From an uncultured Lachnoclostridium sp. (GTDB taxonomy: Bacteria > Bacillota > Clostridia > Lachnospirales > Lachnospiraceae): 64,000 nt of DNA. The notes beneath the pieces were generated by a model. That model was not told the origin of the DNA. It saw nothing but the letters and a program-made list of their open reading frames with translations, and made no database searches. Positions 37,453 to 46,391 of the stretch are shown one piece after another. The stretch lies in NCBI GenBank assembly GCA_905212635.1, contig CAJMFH010000011.1, positions 6,943 to 70,942 of the forward strand, read 5' to 3'. How positions within the stretch are numbered: the first letter of the stretch is position 1; each line of letters starts with the position of its first letter. The position numbers and the translations under genes were made by a program.

Positions 37453-38064
37453 ATGCTTAATAAATTGTGGGGAGCGATGATTGTGATCGGGATTGCCGTC
37501 GCTGCCTTTCAGGGAAAAATTGGAAATGTCGGCACGGCAGCCATCGATTCGTCGAAAGAGGCAGTAATGCTCTGTATCACGATGCTTGGGGTCATGTCGA
37601 TGTGGACAGGAATCATGAATGTGGCGAAAAAAGCCGGTTTGATCGATGCCATGACGAGGGCACTCAGACCGGTTTTACGTTTTTTATTTCCGGATATTCC
37701 ACAGGAACACGAGGCAAATGAGTACATTGCTGCCAACATCATCGCTAATGTGCTGGGACTTGGATGGGCGGCGACTCCATATGGATTAAAGGCGATGGCG
37801 GCACTCCGCGAGTGGCAGAAAGAAAATGGAGAGACAGGAAATGTCGCAAGTACGGATATGTGTACGTTTCTTATCATTAATATTTCGTCGTTACAGCTCA
37901 TTCCGGTCAATATTATTGCGTACCGCAGCCAGTATGGATCGGTGTCGCCGACGTCCATTTTGGGGATGGGATTGGTGGCAACCTTGTTTTCAACGGCTGC
38001 CGGCGTATTGTTTTCGATTGTTGCAAGAAAATGCGCCAAACGGCGGGAAGGGGGGAAGGTATGA
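37453..38064 (+). CDS. spmA: Spore maturation protein A
   Basis: A 203-residue membrane protein of the nucleoside-recognition (gate) domain family. The pattern NKLWGAMIVIGI, then NVAKKAGLIDAM, PDIPQEHEANEYIAANIIAN and GLGWAATPYGLKAM matches SpmA. In Bacillus SpmA and SpmB are needed for normal spore core dehydration. The ATGA overlap with spmB is the usual arrangement. Its presence suggests that the organism has at least part of a sporulation programme. Confidence 0.93.
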   Translation: MLNKLWGAMIVIGIAVAAFQGKIGNVGTAAIDSSKEAVMLCITMLGVMSMWTGIMNVAKKAGLIDAMTRALRPVLRFLFPDIPQEHEANEYIAANIIANVLGLGWAATPYGLKAMAALREWQKENGETGNVASTDMCTFLIINISSLQLIPVNIIAYRSQYGSVSPTSILGMGLVATLFSTAAGVLFSIVARKCAKRREGGKV

Positions 38065-38582
38065 GATTTTTGTATTATCTTTCCGACAGCATGATCCCGC
38101 TTGTTTTAATTTTTGTGACCGGTTATGGAGTGTTGCAGAAAGTCGATATTTTTGATGCATTTATCGAAGGAGCCGTGGATGGATTTAAGACCGTTTACAA
38201 GATCCTTCCGACACTCATCGGTCTTATGATCGCAATCGGGATTTTGAGGGAATCCGGTACACTGGGGTATGTAGCATCTGTAATTGCACCACTGACAGAA
38301 CGGCTTCATTTTCCCTCGGAACTGGTGCCGCTTGTGACCGTAAAAATGTTTTCTTCTTCGGCGGCGACAAGCCTTCTTCTCGATATTTACAAACAATTTG
38401 GGCCGGACAGCCGCCTGGGGGTGCTGGCATCAGTGCTGATGAGCTGCTCGGAGACCATTTTCTATACAATGAGTGTGTATTTTATGACGGCGAAAGTCAC
38501 AAAGACAAGATATACTCTTGCCGGTGCCTTATTTGCCACACTCATCGGAATTATTGTATCGACACTGCTTGTCAGTGTGTGA
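38061..38582 (+). CDS. spmB: Spore maturation protein B
   Basis: A 173-residue membrane protein, SpmA's partner. The start at 38061 forms an ATGA overlap with the end of spmA; an earlier in-frame codon at 38031 would sit deep in spmA. It has the SpmB pattern PLVLIFVTGYGVLQKVDIFD, ESGTLGYVASVIAPLTE and a C-terminal block ending SSAATSLLLDIYKQFGPDS. About four to five hydrophobic segments are present. Confidence 0.93.
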   Translation: MRFLYYLSDSMIPLVLIFVTGYGVLQKVDIFDAFIEGAVDGFKTVYKILPTLIGLMIAIGILRESGTLGYVASVIAPLTERLHFPSELVPLVTVKMFSSSAATSLLLDIYKQFGPDSRLGVLASVLMSCSETIFYTMSVYFMTAKVTKTRYTLAGALFATLIGIIVSTLLVSV

Positions 38583-38618
38583 AAGCGGTGCGCCGAAACG
38601 TGTGGAATGCTTTTTTGC

Positions 38619-38648
38619 TTGCACAAATACTGGCAGATAGTGTATAAT
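38619..38648 (+). promoter_or_regulatory. Promoter of the 38.7 kb membrane protein gene
   Basis: TTGCAC at 38619-38624 and a perfect TATAAT at 38643-38648, spaced by 18 bp and 37 bp before the GTG start. Confidence 0.5.
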
Positions 38649-38685
38649 AAGATTCACGGAGAACGAAAGAAAGGAATTTTAAAGA

Positions 38686-39327
38686 GTGAAAGAACGGTTT
38701 AAGAAAATTATGAATGTGCTGGCTCTGGTGATTTTTTCCATTGCGGCATTGTGGGAATATATGCAGTTTTATATGTATTATGATCTTCCGCAGATCGTAG
38801 TCGTTTTGCCGATTATCGGACTTCTGGCGGCAGTCGCCCTGAAAAAATGGAGTTTTATACTGCTTGGCACGACGGCGCTGACGTCCATCGTATTTCAGTT
38901 TATCGAGGATCCACAGGATGGCCTTGGCTATGTGGATACTTCCAAAATAGAAATTATAGTGAAAATCCTGCCGGCAGTGCTTTTGTTTTTGCTGATCGGA
39001 ATTGCCGCAGGATTGCTTGTGCGCGCGGCATTTCGCAAAGACCGCCATATCAGCCTGCGCATTTTGTTCTGCGGACTGGGGATCATTGTGGCTTTTGCTG
39101 CCGGGATTATTTTGTTCCGCAATCCATTGTATCCGTTTATCGCAAGACATCAGATTCACCAGTATGCACAGAAATACGATACGAAAGAATATCCGGTAAG
39201 CGATGTGGTTGTTTATTACAGCTATACGGACTTGCAGTATTTGGGACGAGTTGTCATGAGTGATGGTGTGATTTATCCGCTGTCGCATGATATGAAAACC
39301 GGAGAAGTAAAAGAAGAAAAAAATTGA
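38686..39327 (+). CDS. Hypothetical membrane protein
   Basis: A 213-residue protein that starts with GTG at 38686, with an AAAGGAA ribosome site. About five hydrophobic segments fill residues 8-155. The C-terminal 55 residues are soluble and end in the basic-acidic MKTGEVKEEKN. No known family is recognised. The stop TGA is contained in the TTGACA box of the next promoter. Confidence 0.68.
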   Translation: MKERFKKIMNVLALVIFSIAALWEYMQFYMYYDLPQIVVVLPIIGLLAAVALKKWSFILLGTTALTSIVFQFIEDPQDGLGYVDTSKIEIIVKILPAVLLFLLIGIAAGLLVRAAFRKDRHISLRILFCGLGIIVAFAAGIILFRNPLYPFIARHQIHQYAQKYDTKEYPVSDVVVYYSYTDLQYLGRVVMSDGVIYPLSHDMKTGEVKEEKN

Positions 39328-39352
39328 CAAATTTGTAACAAAATTGTAATAT
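39324..39352 (+). promoter_or_regulatory. Promoter of the cysC-arylsulfotransferase operon
   Basis: Perfect TTGACA at 39324-39329, 17 bp spacer, TAATAT at 39347-39352. Transcription from here would give a leader of about 340 nt that contains the whole mosaic repeat region. Confidence 0.6.
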
Positions 39353-39359
39353 AATATGA

Positions 39360-39668
39360 TATAGGGTCGAGAGGAGGCACTCACAAGAACGAAGTTCTTG
39401 TTTTTCATAGTGCCGACGACTTGCCGCCGAACGAAGGTGAGGGGGCGTTACCTCAAAGGGGCGATTCGTGCTTGCACGGAATCGACCTTGATATTGAGAC
39501 CCGTCAAACATGAGGATGCAGCACAACGTGCGGAATCCGAATGTTTGTAGAATTGCGGGAGCTGCGATAGCAGCGGAGCAAGTCGTAGTCATAGTGCCGA
39601 CGACTTGCCGCCGAACGGAAGTGAGGGGGCGTTACCCCGGCGGGGCGATTCGTGCTTGCGCGGAATAA
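39360..39668 (+). repeat. Mosaic leader repeat, copy 1 (with internal 184-bp duplication)
   Basis: This gene-free stretch is filled with repeat modules. The 47-bp block at 39406-39452 recurs at 39590-39636, and the 25-bp block at 39458-39482 recurs at 39642-39666, each 184 bp away with few changes. Other modules are AGGAGGCACTC, the hairpin ACAAGAACGAAGTTCTTG, GACCCGTCAAACATGAG, and CCGAATGTTTGTAGAATTGC. The same modules recur on the minus strand near 53.3 and 57.7 kb. It carries no convincing reading frame. Confidence 0.88.
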
Positions 39669-39697
39669 CTTAAATTAAAAAGGAATTAATACAAAAT

Positions 39698-40273
39698 ATG
39701 AAGAAAAATGAAAATGTCATCTGGCAGGAAAATAAGGTGTCGTATGAGGACCGCTGTCAGATATTGGGGCAGCAGGGAAAAGTCATCTGGTTTACCGGTT
39801 TGTCCGGTTCCGGAAAATCTACGATTGCTGTAGAGTTGGAAAAAATGCTGAATGAGGCAGGAAAAGCCGTATATCTTTTGGATGGGGATAATATTCGATG
39901 TGGTATTAATTCGGATCTTGGTTTTTCGGACGAAGACCGAAATGAGAATATCCGCAGGATCGGTGAGATCGCTGCGTTGTTTCGTGATGCCGGAATCATT
40001 ACACTGGTTTCGTTTATTTCGCCATTTCGCGAGATGCGTCGTGTGGCGAGGGAGCGCGCCGGTGAGGGGAATTTTGTTGAAGTGTATGTAAATACGGATT
40101 TACAGACCTGCATGGAGCGCGATCCCAAGGGATTGTATAAAAAGCAGATCAAGAATTTTACGGGAAAAGATTCCAGTTATGAAGAACCATTGGCTCCGGA
40201 ATTGATTGCAGATACGAAAAAATATACCGCAAAGGAATGTGCAGAGCAGATTTTTGATTACATTATGATGTAG
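39698..40273 (+). CDS. cysC: Adenylyl-sulfate (APS) kinase
   Basis: Phosphorylates APS to PAPS with ATP. The 191-residue length fits a stand-alone kinase. The P-loop GLSGSGKST is at residues 33-41, followed by DGDNIRCGINSDLGFS with the APS-binding residues, and the lid region FTGKDSSYEEP. AAAAGGAA precedes the ATG. It is 8 bp before the arylsulfotransferase gene. No APS-producing ATP sulfurylase is in the window, so the source of APS is elsewhere. Confidence 0.95.
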   Translation: MKKNENVIWQENKVSYEDRCQILGQQGKVIWFTGLSGSGKSTIAVELEKMLNEAGKAVYLLDGDNIRCGINSDLGFSDEDRNENIRRIGEIAALFRDAGIITLVSFISPFREMRRVARERAGEGNFVEVYVNTDLQTCMERDPKGLYKKQIKNFTGKDSSYEEPLAPELIADTKKYTAKECAEQIFDYIMM

Positions 40274-40281
40274 GTGAGAAA

Positions 40282-42297
40282 ATGAGGATATCCGACAGAT
40301 TAAAAGAAGAAGTGAAAGCACGCAGGGAAGAGTGGCAGATACAGAAAAATGCAAACAAAAAGAATGTGCTTCACGGAGAGGGAGGAACGGTTACACTGCG
40401 CCCGAAAGAATGGGTGGCGCATGGTGCCGCTGAGTACGAAGAGACATTTGGCAGGCTTCCAAGGAATATGTATAAGGGAAATGTGAAAGAGGAAAAAATG
40501 TACTCTTTGACATCCCAGGCCAAAGACTGGTTTTTGGAATTGCAGCTGCGAAGTGACAAGTACACATTTAAAAATATGCTGGCAGTGATCGACCCTTTTG
40601 ATGAGGCTCCGCTGACAGCTCTTGTGATGTTTACGACGATTACGGATTATCGTGTGCGTACAACGGTTTTTGGTGATGTAGAAGAGACAAATTTTGTATA
40701 TGAATTTCCGGCAGAAAAACGCCACCGTATACCTGTCCTTGGGTTATATGCCGGAAGAGAGACAAAAATACAGATTGAACTGCTGGACGAGCAGGAAGAA
40801 GTGTGCGATACGCGCACGTTTATGTTACAGACGGAAGAACTGCCGGAAGATTTGAAAGATGTGGTAAAAGCTAAGAAGATTAATAAAAAATCTGCTTTTC
40901 AAAATATTTTGGTGGCAGGCGGCATTGACATCCGTCCATGTGTCTTTGACCGCGAGGGAAAGATACGATATTATCTACGCAGAAAACCGAAAGGATATGG
41001 GATTTTCCCACTTTCCAAAGGGCGCTTCCTCTTTATGGAACAGGACATTTCTGCGCCCTCATTTACCAATCCGCATTCGATCCAGATGTATGATATGGAT
41101 TATCTGGGACGAGTGGGACGCACATATTTTGTGAAAAATGGTGCGCATCATACGGTAGAGGAAAAAACACCGGAGGGCAATATTCTGACAGCGGGAAACA
41201 GCCTTGAAGGACATTCGGAAGATCTTGTGCTGGAGATTGACCGTGCAACCGGTGTAATCGCACGTAAATTAAAAGTCGGGGATGTATTTGATGACACTTA
41301 TCAGGATATGATGGATTGGGCGCATATCAATTCGGCATCATATGATACGGAACAGGATTCCATGTTAGTGTCGATGCGAAATATTCATTCTGTCGCCAAA
41401 TTTGACTGGAGTACCGGTGAGATCAAATGGCTGATGGCAGATCCGAGATTCTGGGAAGGCACGCCAATGACCGAAAAACTTTTGACACCGGTGGGTGAGG
41501 TGCCATGGTTTTATCAGCAGCATGCCGTATTCGAAGTGCAGCTGACACAAAACGACAATCCCGATATCCGCTATATTATGGTGTTTGACAATCATTGGCA
41601 TAAACGCCGCAAGGTGAAATTTTTTGATAAAGACGAACAGAGTTATGTGAGTTTTTATGAAATCAATGAACACGAAAAGACAGTAAAATTGTACAAGCGT
41701 ATTGCCTGTCCAAAGTCCAAGATCCGTTCGAATGCAATCTTTGTCGGGGAAGATCGAAGGCTGTACATTATGGCAGGATTTCTTGTGCCGGAAATCGATG
41801 GAAATCTGGGACTTATTCGCGAGGTGGATTTTGACACCGCGGAAATTTTGAGTGAGTATTATGTGAAACCGGGATTTTTTCGCGCTCACGAATTTTGTCC
41901 CGATATGACTTCTCTGTCAAAAGCTCTCGTGCAGAATACAGAGTATCTTTTGGGTGATTTGAAACGTCCGGTTCTGGCTGAAAAAGAACAGCTTGCACAA
42001 TGGGATTTTTCACAGGCGAAAACAGTTTCGGAGCCTGCGATCCGTTACCGCAGACGCGAAGATGTATTTTATGTCCGAGAGGTTGATCATACGATTCAGA
42101 CTGTCATTTTCCGCGGAAAAGAAAAAGTCTGGTATGTGGATTTCAAGGATACTTATCAAACGATGAAAACATTTGAAAATGCCGTATATTATATTGCAAT
42201 GTGGATGGATGTCCTTCCAGCCGATCAGTATGATATCTATCTTGAAATTGACAATAATTTACAAAATACCGGCAAGAAGATTGTGAAGCAAAAGTAA
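40282..42297 (+). CDS. Arylsulfate sulfotransferase-like protein (ASST family), cytoplasmic
   Basis: A 671-residue protein resembling bacterial arylsulfate sulfotransferases, which move sulfate between phenolic compounds through a histidine. The beta-propeller part has MDWAHINSASYD (His348), EGHSEDLVLEIDR (His311) and QQHAVFEVQLTQ (His414), which are candidates for the catalytic histidines. No signal peptide is present, unlike the E. coli enzyme, so it should be cytoplasmic. A Lys/Arg-rich N-terminal 60 residues precedes the propeller. Pairing with cysC is unusual, because classical ASST does not use PAPS. The end overlaps the next, convergent gene by 39 bp. Confidence 0.78.
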   Translation: MRISDRLKEEVKARREEWQIQKNANKKNVLHGEGGTVTLRPKEWVAHGAAEYEETFGRLPRNMYKGNVKEEKMYSLTSQAKDWFLELQLRSDKYTFKNMLAVIDPFDEAPLTALVMFTTITDYRVRTTVFGDVEETNFVYEFPAEKRHRIPVLGLYAGRETKIQIELLDEQEEVCDTRTFMLQTEELPEDLKDVVKAKKINKKSAFQNILVAGGIDIRPCVFDREGKIRYYLRRKPKGYGIFPLSKGRFLFMEQDISAPSFTNPHSIQMYDMDYLGRVGRTYFVKNGAHHTVEEKTPEGNILTAGNSLEGHSEDLVLEIDRATGVIARKLKVGDVFDDTYQDMMDWAHINSASYDTEQDSMLVSMRNIHSVAKFDWSTGEIKWLMADPRFWEGTPMTEKLLTPVGEVPWFYQQHAVFEVQLTQNDNPDIRYIMVFDNHWHKRRKVKFFDKDEQSYVSFYEINEHEKTVKLYKRIACPKSKIRSNAIFVGEDRRLYIMAGFLVPEIDGNLGLIREVDFDTAEILSEYYVKPGFFRAHEFCPDMTSLSKALVQNTEYLLGDLKRPVLAEKEQLAQWDFSQAKTVSEPAIRYRRREDVFYVREVDHTIQTVIFRGKEKVWYVDFKDTYQTMKTFENAVYYIAMWMDVLPADQYDIYLEIDNNLQNTGKKIVKQK

Positions 42298-43113
42298 ATT
42301 TTTATCATAGATACCTTTGTACTGCCAGTGTGGAACCGGTGTGAAAAAACGTCCGGTTTCGATGGTGATCGAAGGTATCTTTTTTTCGTAGACACACCAA
42401 TCACCAAATCCACCGCCGGGAAGTGTGCTTCCTGCATTTTTTCCATGGGCTTCAATCAAAGGATATCCGGTTGTGGCGTGCGCGATGGATGCTATTTTTA
42501 CAATGTGGTTGCGGAGACTTCCGGTCACGTCATAATCATAATAGATCAGGCTGCCCTGCGAATGATAATGGATCACACCGAGGGGAGCCGGCAGCTGCGA
42601 TATAAATGCCATCAGATGTCGGGTTTCCAGCTGGTCGCCGGCAGTTTTTCCCGGATTGTGTTTTTTGATATCTTTGGAGAGTCCGAAACCACAGGGGAAA
42701 TTGCGGTTCAGATCAACGCCGGCACTATTTTCCTTCCATTTTTTAGCAGAAGTGTTTTGGCTGATCGAAACACCGTCCGGGTTTGCCATCGGAAGAAAGG
42801 TAATGCAGACATCGTGCCAAAGATCCATATAGCGCGGACTATTTGGCAGTTCCCGATGGCTGTAGCGTGGCAGATAATAGGCGAGCATATCCATGAGAAG
42901 TGTCGTGTTTATGTATTCGCGCCCATGGATGGAAGCGGTGAGTACAAGCTGTTTTGGGGCATCTGCTGCGCCTAAATGACAGGCGTACAGATGGCGTTTG
43001 GCGGGAGTACGCCCGATGGAATCCAGACGAAAATAGTCCGCAGAATATTGCACTGTCCATTGTTTCAGCTGTTTTTCCATCGAAGGGTAGGTGTAAAAGT
43101 TTTGTTTTGCCAT
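42259..43113 (-). CDS. M14-family zinc carboxypeptidase
   Basis: A 284-residue cytoplasmic-looking enzyme with the M14 zinc site: ASIHGREY supplies His and Glu, and VIHYHSQG the second His. The substrate-binding VDLNRNFP and catalytic Glu in ITIETG are also present. Related small M14 proteins without signal peptide act on murein peptides or gamma-glutamyl peptides. ATG at 43113 is chosen because GAGG lies six bases before it; the frame extends to GTG 43125, which contains the ribosome site. The end overlaps the sulfotransferase gene. Confidence 0.9.
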   Translation of the reverse strand: MAKQNFYTYPSMEKQLKQWTVQYSADYFRLDSIGRTPAKRHLYACHLGAADAPKQLVLTASIHGREYINTTLLMDMLAYYLPRYSHRELPNSPRYMDLWHDVCITFLPMANPDGVSISQNTSAKKWKENSAGVDLNRNFPCGFGLSKDIKKHNPGKTAGDQLETRHLMAFISQLPAPLGVIHYHSQGSLIYYDYDVTGSLRNHIVKIASIAHATTGYPLIEAHGKNAGSTLPGGGFGDWCVYEKKIPSITIETGRFFTPVPHWQYKGIYDKNLLLLHNLLAGIL

Positions 43114-43267
43114 AGGAAACCTCACAGGTCTTTTCTAACAGTATATGTAGGAAGAGGATGGAATAGAATAAAATAAAACGGCAGATGGTTCGGATGCCGA
43201 CAGTGGAAAGTTCTGTGTCATATTCCGCCGGAATTGTTTTTGTTGGGAAAAGTTCATATAAAACAAG

Positions 43268-43296
43268 TTGATTATTCCGATCATACTGTGTATACT
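43268..43296 (+). promoter_or_regulatory. tmcAL promoter
   Basis: TTGATT at 43268-43273 and TATACT at 43291-43296 with 17 bp spacing, about 72 bp before the ATG. Confidence 0.65.
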
Positions 43297-43313
43297 ATAG
43301 TCAAAGGTAAATG

Positions 43314-43341
43314 TTCCCCATTGGTGTTTGACGATGGGGAA
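43314..43341 (+). promoter_or_regulatory. Hairpin in the tmcAL leader
   Basis: TTCCCCAT at 43314-43321 pairs perfectly with ATGGGGAA at 43334-43341 around a 12-base loop. It lies in the leader between the promoter and the ribosome site, with no long T run directly after it, so it is more likely a leader structure than a terminator. Confidence 0.6.
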
Positions 43342-43367
43342 TTTATCATTAAGGAGAAAGGGAAGTT

Positions 43368-44588
43368 ATGGAAAAGCGACAAGTGAAAGTAACCGGCATC
43401 ATAAGTGAATACAATCCCTTTCATGAGGGACACCGCTACCAGATATGCAAGGCCAGAGAAATTACAGGTGCGGATGCCGTCGTTGTGGTGATGAATGGCG
43501 ATTTTGTGCAGCGTGGCGAATGTGCGGTAACAGATAAATATGTGCGTACCAAGATGGCACTTCTTGGCGGCGCGGATTATGTCTTTGAACTGCCGGTTCG
43601 TTACGGCATTTCGAGTGCCGCGGATTTTGCATATGGCGGTATTCTCGCTCTGGAGAGTCTTGGCTGCGTGGAGGCGGTCTGTTTTGGCTGCGAAGCACCG
43701 GAAGATATTGATACAATGGCTGACATTTTTTGGAAATGTCAAAGAGAAGCGGATGGAATTGCGCAGATGAAACAATATCTGGCACAGGGATTATCCTATC
43801 CGGCTGCGAGGCAGCATTTTTTACAGGAAAGGACGGGCTGGAGCGAGGAAAAATGCCGTGAGCGGATGCAGCCGGGCAATATCCTGGGGGCAGAGTATCG
43901 TCAGGCAATACGGCTTCTCGGTTCGGCGATGCACTGTGTGCCGATTCTCAGAGAGGGGATGGGTTATCATCAGGTGACTCCCAAAAAAGAAAATGATTGG
44001 AAATATATGTCAGCAACCGCAATCCGCGCGCAGATGGAGACCGGGCTTGAGCGTGTGAAAGGAATGCCGGAAGAAGCGCTGCAAGTGTGGAAAGAAGCCG
44101 GTTACAGCATGAAAACAGAGGATTTTTGGCCGGTTCTTGCGCTGGCGGTCCGGATACACAGAGAGGAACTTACTTCTTATAAAGATGTGTCAGAAGATCT
44201 TGCGGCGGTATTCTCGCGCGAGATTTTGCAGGCGGCAGATTATGAAAGTTTTATCCATGCCTGCAAGACGAAAAATATCACGATGGCGCGGGTAAAACGG
44301 GCGATATTGCAGATCCTTTTTGAGGTAAAAAAAGAGGAACGGGAGATGAAAATGCCATATCTGCGGCTTCTTGGCAGACGAAAAGATGCCTGCCCGCTTC
44401 CGTTTGGCAATTCCGGGACAAGGATCATTGGGCGGTTGGCAAAAGAGGAAGAAGAGTTGAGTGGGAGTGTGGGACAAAAGCTGGCACAGGATATTTTGGC
44501 GGCAGACATTTATCATATGACAGTTGCCCGGAAAACGGGGCTGCCACAGAAAAATGAATACAAACAGCCGATGGTGATCGTCGGTTAA
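43368..44588 (+). CDS. tmcAL: tRNA-Met cytidine acetate ligase TmcAL
   Basis: Modifies the wobble cytidine of elongator tRNA-Met to ac4C using acetate and ATP (the former YlbM/UPF0348 family). A 406-residue length is typical. The nucleotidyltransferase motif is visible as IISEYNPFHEGHRYQ, with HxGH, followed by VVVMNGDFVQRGE and RTKMALLGGADYVFELP. AAGGAGAAAGGG before the ATG is the ribosome site. It is followed 15 bp later by a small membrane protein gene. Confidence 0.95.
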   Translation: MEKRQVKVTGIISEYNPFHEGHRYQICKAREITGADAVVVVMNGDFVQRGECAVTDKYVRTKMALLGGADYVFELPVRYGISSAADFAYGGILALESLGCVEAVCFGCEAPEDIDTMADIFWKCQREADGIAQMKQYLAQGLSYPAARQHFLQERTGWSEEKCRERMQPGNILGAEYRQAIRLLGSAMHCVPILREGMGYHQVTPKKENDWKYMSATAIRAQMETGLERVKGMPEEALQVWKEAGYSMKTEDFWPVLALAVRIHREELTSYKDVSEDLAAVFSREILQAADYESFIHACKTKNITMARVKRAILQILFEVKKEEREMKMPYLRLLGRRKDACPLPFGNSGTRIIGRLAKEEEELSGSVGQKLAQDILAADIYHMTVARKTGLPQKNEYKQPMVIVG

Positions 44589-44603
44589 AAGGAGGTTGTT
44601 ACG

Positions 44604-44948
44604 ATGGAGCAACGATTAAAAAACTATTTAAAATTCTATGGAGAGACGGCGGATGGAAGCCGGAAAATAGAGGGAGACAAGGGAGAATTTTTGTCGCAGA
44701 TGCTCATACAGATCGGATTTTTCCAGCATGAACGGCTGATTCATCTGATTGTCACGGTACTTTTTGCCATTCTCGCGGTAATCTCGATTCTTGCGAGCCT
44801 TTTGATCCAGGAATGGGCGGTGTTATTGCTTTGTCTGATGTTTTTTTTGCTATTGATTCCCTACATCCGCCATTACTATATTTTGGAAAATGGCGTGCAA
44901 AAGCTGTATGAATATTATGATCGGATTTATGCAGCGGATGAGAAGTAA
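44604..44948 (+). CDS. Small two-helix membrane protein
   Basis: A 114-residue protein with two adjacent hydrophobic segments around residues 48-92 (LIVTVLFAILAVISILASLL and WAVLLLCLMFFLLLIPYI) between charged ends. AAGGAGG just before the ATG is a strong ribosome site placed at the end of tmcAL, so the two are probably cotranscribed. No family is recognised. Confidence 0.72.
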   Translation: MEQRLKNYLKFYGETADGSRKIEGDKGEFLSQMLIQIGFFQHERLIHLIVTVLFAILAVISILASLLIQEWAVLLLCLMFFLLLIPYIRHYYILENGVQKLYEYYDRIYAADEK

Positions 44949-45019
44949 AAGAGTTGCGAAAAAATAGCAAGTATGCTATGATTGAAGTATACATATTTGA
45001 CCGTGAAGGAGGTTGCAGG

Positions 45020-46291
45020 ATGAAGATTAGAGCAAAATTGATCGCAGCAGTGTGTGGAGCCCTTTTGTTGGAAGGTGTGGTTTCTTTTCTGGCAGTTTAT
45101 CTCGGACTTGGCAAATTTATCGCGCCGGGCGCACTGATTGCATATAGTGTTGTCGTGATTTTATCGATCATTGCCGGGGCAGCGATTGCGACCGTATTTA
45201 GTTTTCGATTTGTAAAACGTATGGAAGTTGTGAAAGAACAGCTGACTGCGATGGCAGATCATAATCTGACGTATCAGATTCCGGAAAAGACATTGAAAGT
45301 AAAAGATGAACTTGGTGACATTGCCAGAACTTCGGCAAAGACGGCAGAATCTATGCGGGAGATGGTTGAGGCACTCAACGCGATGCTTTCGGGAATGGAC
45401 AAAAATATTGTTGAGACATCCGAACGTGCAGATAATCTGTCGGATAAACTGGAAGGTATGTCTGCAACGACAGAGCAGGTATCTACCGGTCTTATGGAGG
45501 CGGCAGCTGCAATGCATGAACTGGATGTATCCACGGATGAGATTGAAGTGGTTATGAAAGGCGTTGCCAAGCAGGCACAGGAAGGCGCGGAAGAGGCAGA
45601 AAAGATCAATACCCGTGCGTTGGAACTTCAGGAAAATGCGAAGGAATCCAGAAATAACGCAAATCGTATATTAAAGGGCAACAAAGAACGTATGGAAGAA
45701 GCTATTCAGGCGTCCAAAAATATCCAGCAGATTCAGGTGCTTACGGAAACCATCCGCAATATTACGAATCAGACCAATCTTCTTGCTATCAATGCTTCCA
45801 TCGAGGCAGCGAGAGCTGGTGAGAGTGGACAGGGATTTGCGGTAGTTGCAATGGAAATTACAGATCTTTCCGAGGCGTCTTCCGAGGCAGTTGAAAAGAT
45901 TCAAAATGTGGCAGCGACTGTGACGGAATCGGTAACAAGTTTGATCGAGTGTTCGGAGATTATTCTTGAATTTATCAATACCTCTGTTATGACGGCATAC
46001 AGTGACCTTGTAGAGACGGGAGACCACTACAAGCAGGATGCAGAATATGTCAATGGACTGGTTGAGTCCCTGAGTACAAGTTCCGATCAGATCCTCAGCA
46101 GTCTGAATGAGATGAATGCAACGATCCGTGATATTACGGCGAAGAGTGATATGGGAGCGAAGGGCAGTGAGACGATTGCAGAGGATACCAATGAAATCGC
46201 ACGTAATTCCTCGGATATCAAGGAGTTAGCCTCTTCGACAGGAAATAATTCAATTCATTTGAAAGAGCTGGTAGAGCGGTTTACCATCTAA
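45020..46291 (+). CDS. Methyl-accepting chemotaxis protein without a large sensor domain
   Basis: A 423-residue chemoreceptor. Two membrane helices lie at about residues 8-28 and 35-62 with a very short outer loop, followed by a HAMP-like linker and a long coiled coil. The signalling tip has NQTNLLAINASIEAARAGE with GQGFAVVAMEI, which binds CheA/CheW. The lack of an extracellular ligand domain suggests sensing of membrane, redox or cytoplasmic state. AAGGAGG before ATG 45020 decides the start over the longer frame from 44954. Confidence 0.92.
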   Translation: MKIRAKLIAAVCGALLLEGVVSFLAVYLGLGKFIAPGALIAYSVVVILSIIAGAAIATVFSFRFVKRMEVVKEQLTAMADHNLTYQIPEKTLKVKDELGDIARTSAKTAESMREMVEALNAMLSGMDKNIVETSERADNLSDKLEGMSATTEQVSTGLMEAAAAMHELDVSTDEIEVVMKGVAKQAQEGAEEAEKINTRALELQENAKESRNNANRILKGNKERMEEAIQASKNIQQIQVLTETIRNITNQTNLLAINASIEAARAGESGQGFAVVAMEITDLSEASSEAVEKIQNVAATVTESVTSLIECSEIILEFINTSVMTAYSDLVETGDHYKQDAEYVNGLVESLSTSSDQILSSLNEMNATIRDITAKSDMGAKGSETIAEDTNEIARNSSDIKELASSTGNNSIHLKELVERFTI

Positions 46292-46309
46292 ATAATAATA
46301 GTTACGAAC

Positions 46310-46347
46310 AAAAAAGCAAGTGACGGGAATGCGGCACTTGCTTTTTT
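46310..46347 (+). terminator. Bidirectional terminator after the MCP gene
   Basis: AAAAAAGCAAGTG at 46310-46322 pairs with CACTTGCTTTTTT at 46335-46347. It separates the plus-strand MCP gene from the minus-strand phosphorylase gene. Confidence 0.88.
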
Positions 46348-46391
46348 GACTTACTTCATAAATGTTCCGGACTTCCTATCCCGGCTTATTT

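Noticed and set aside
39254..39592. A minus-strand frame sharing the peptide ASRRHYEKQELRSCE with a frame at 57646-57828
   Set aside because: The shared peptide comes from the DNA repeat itself. Neither frame has a ribosome site, and the rest of the two proteins differ.
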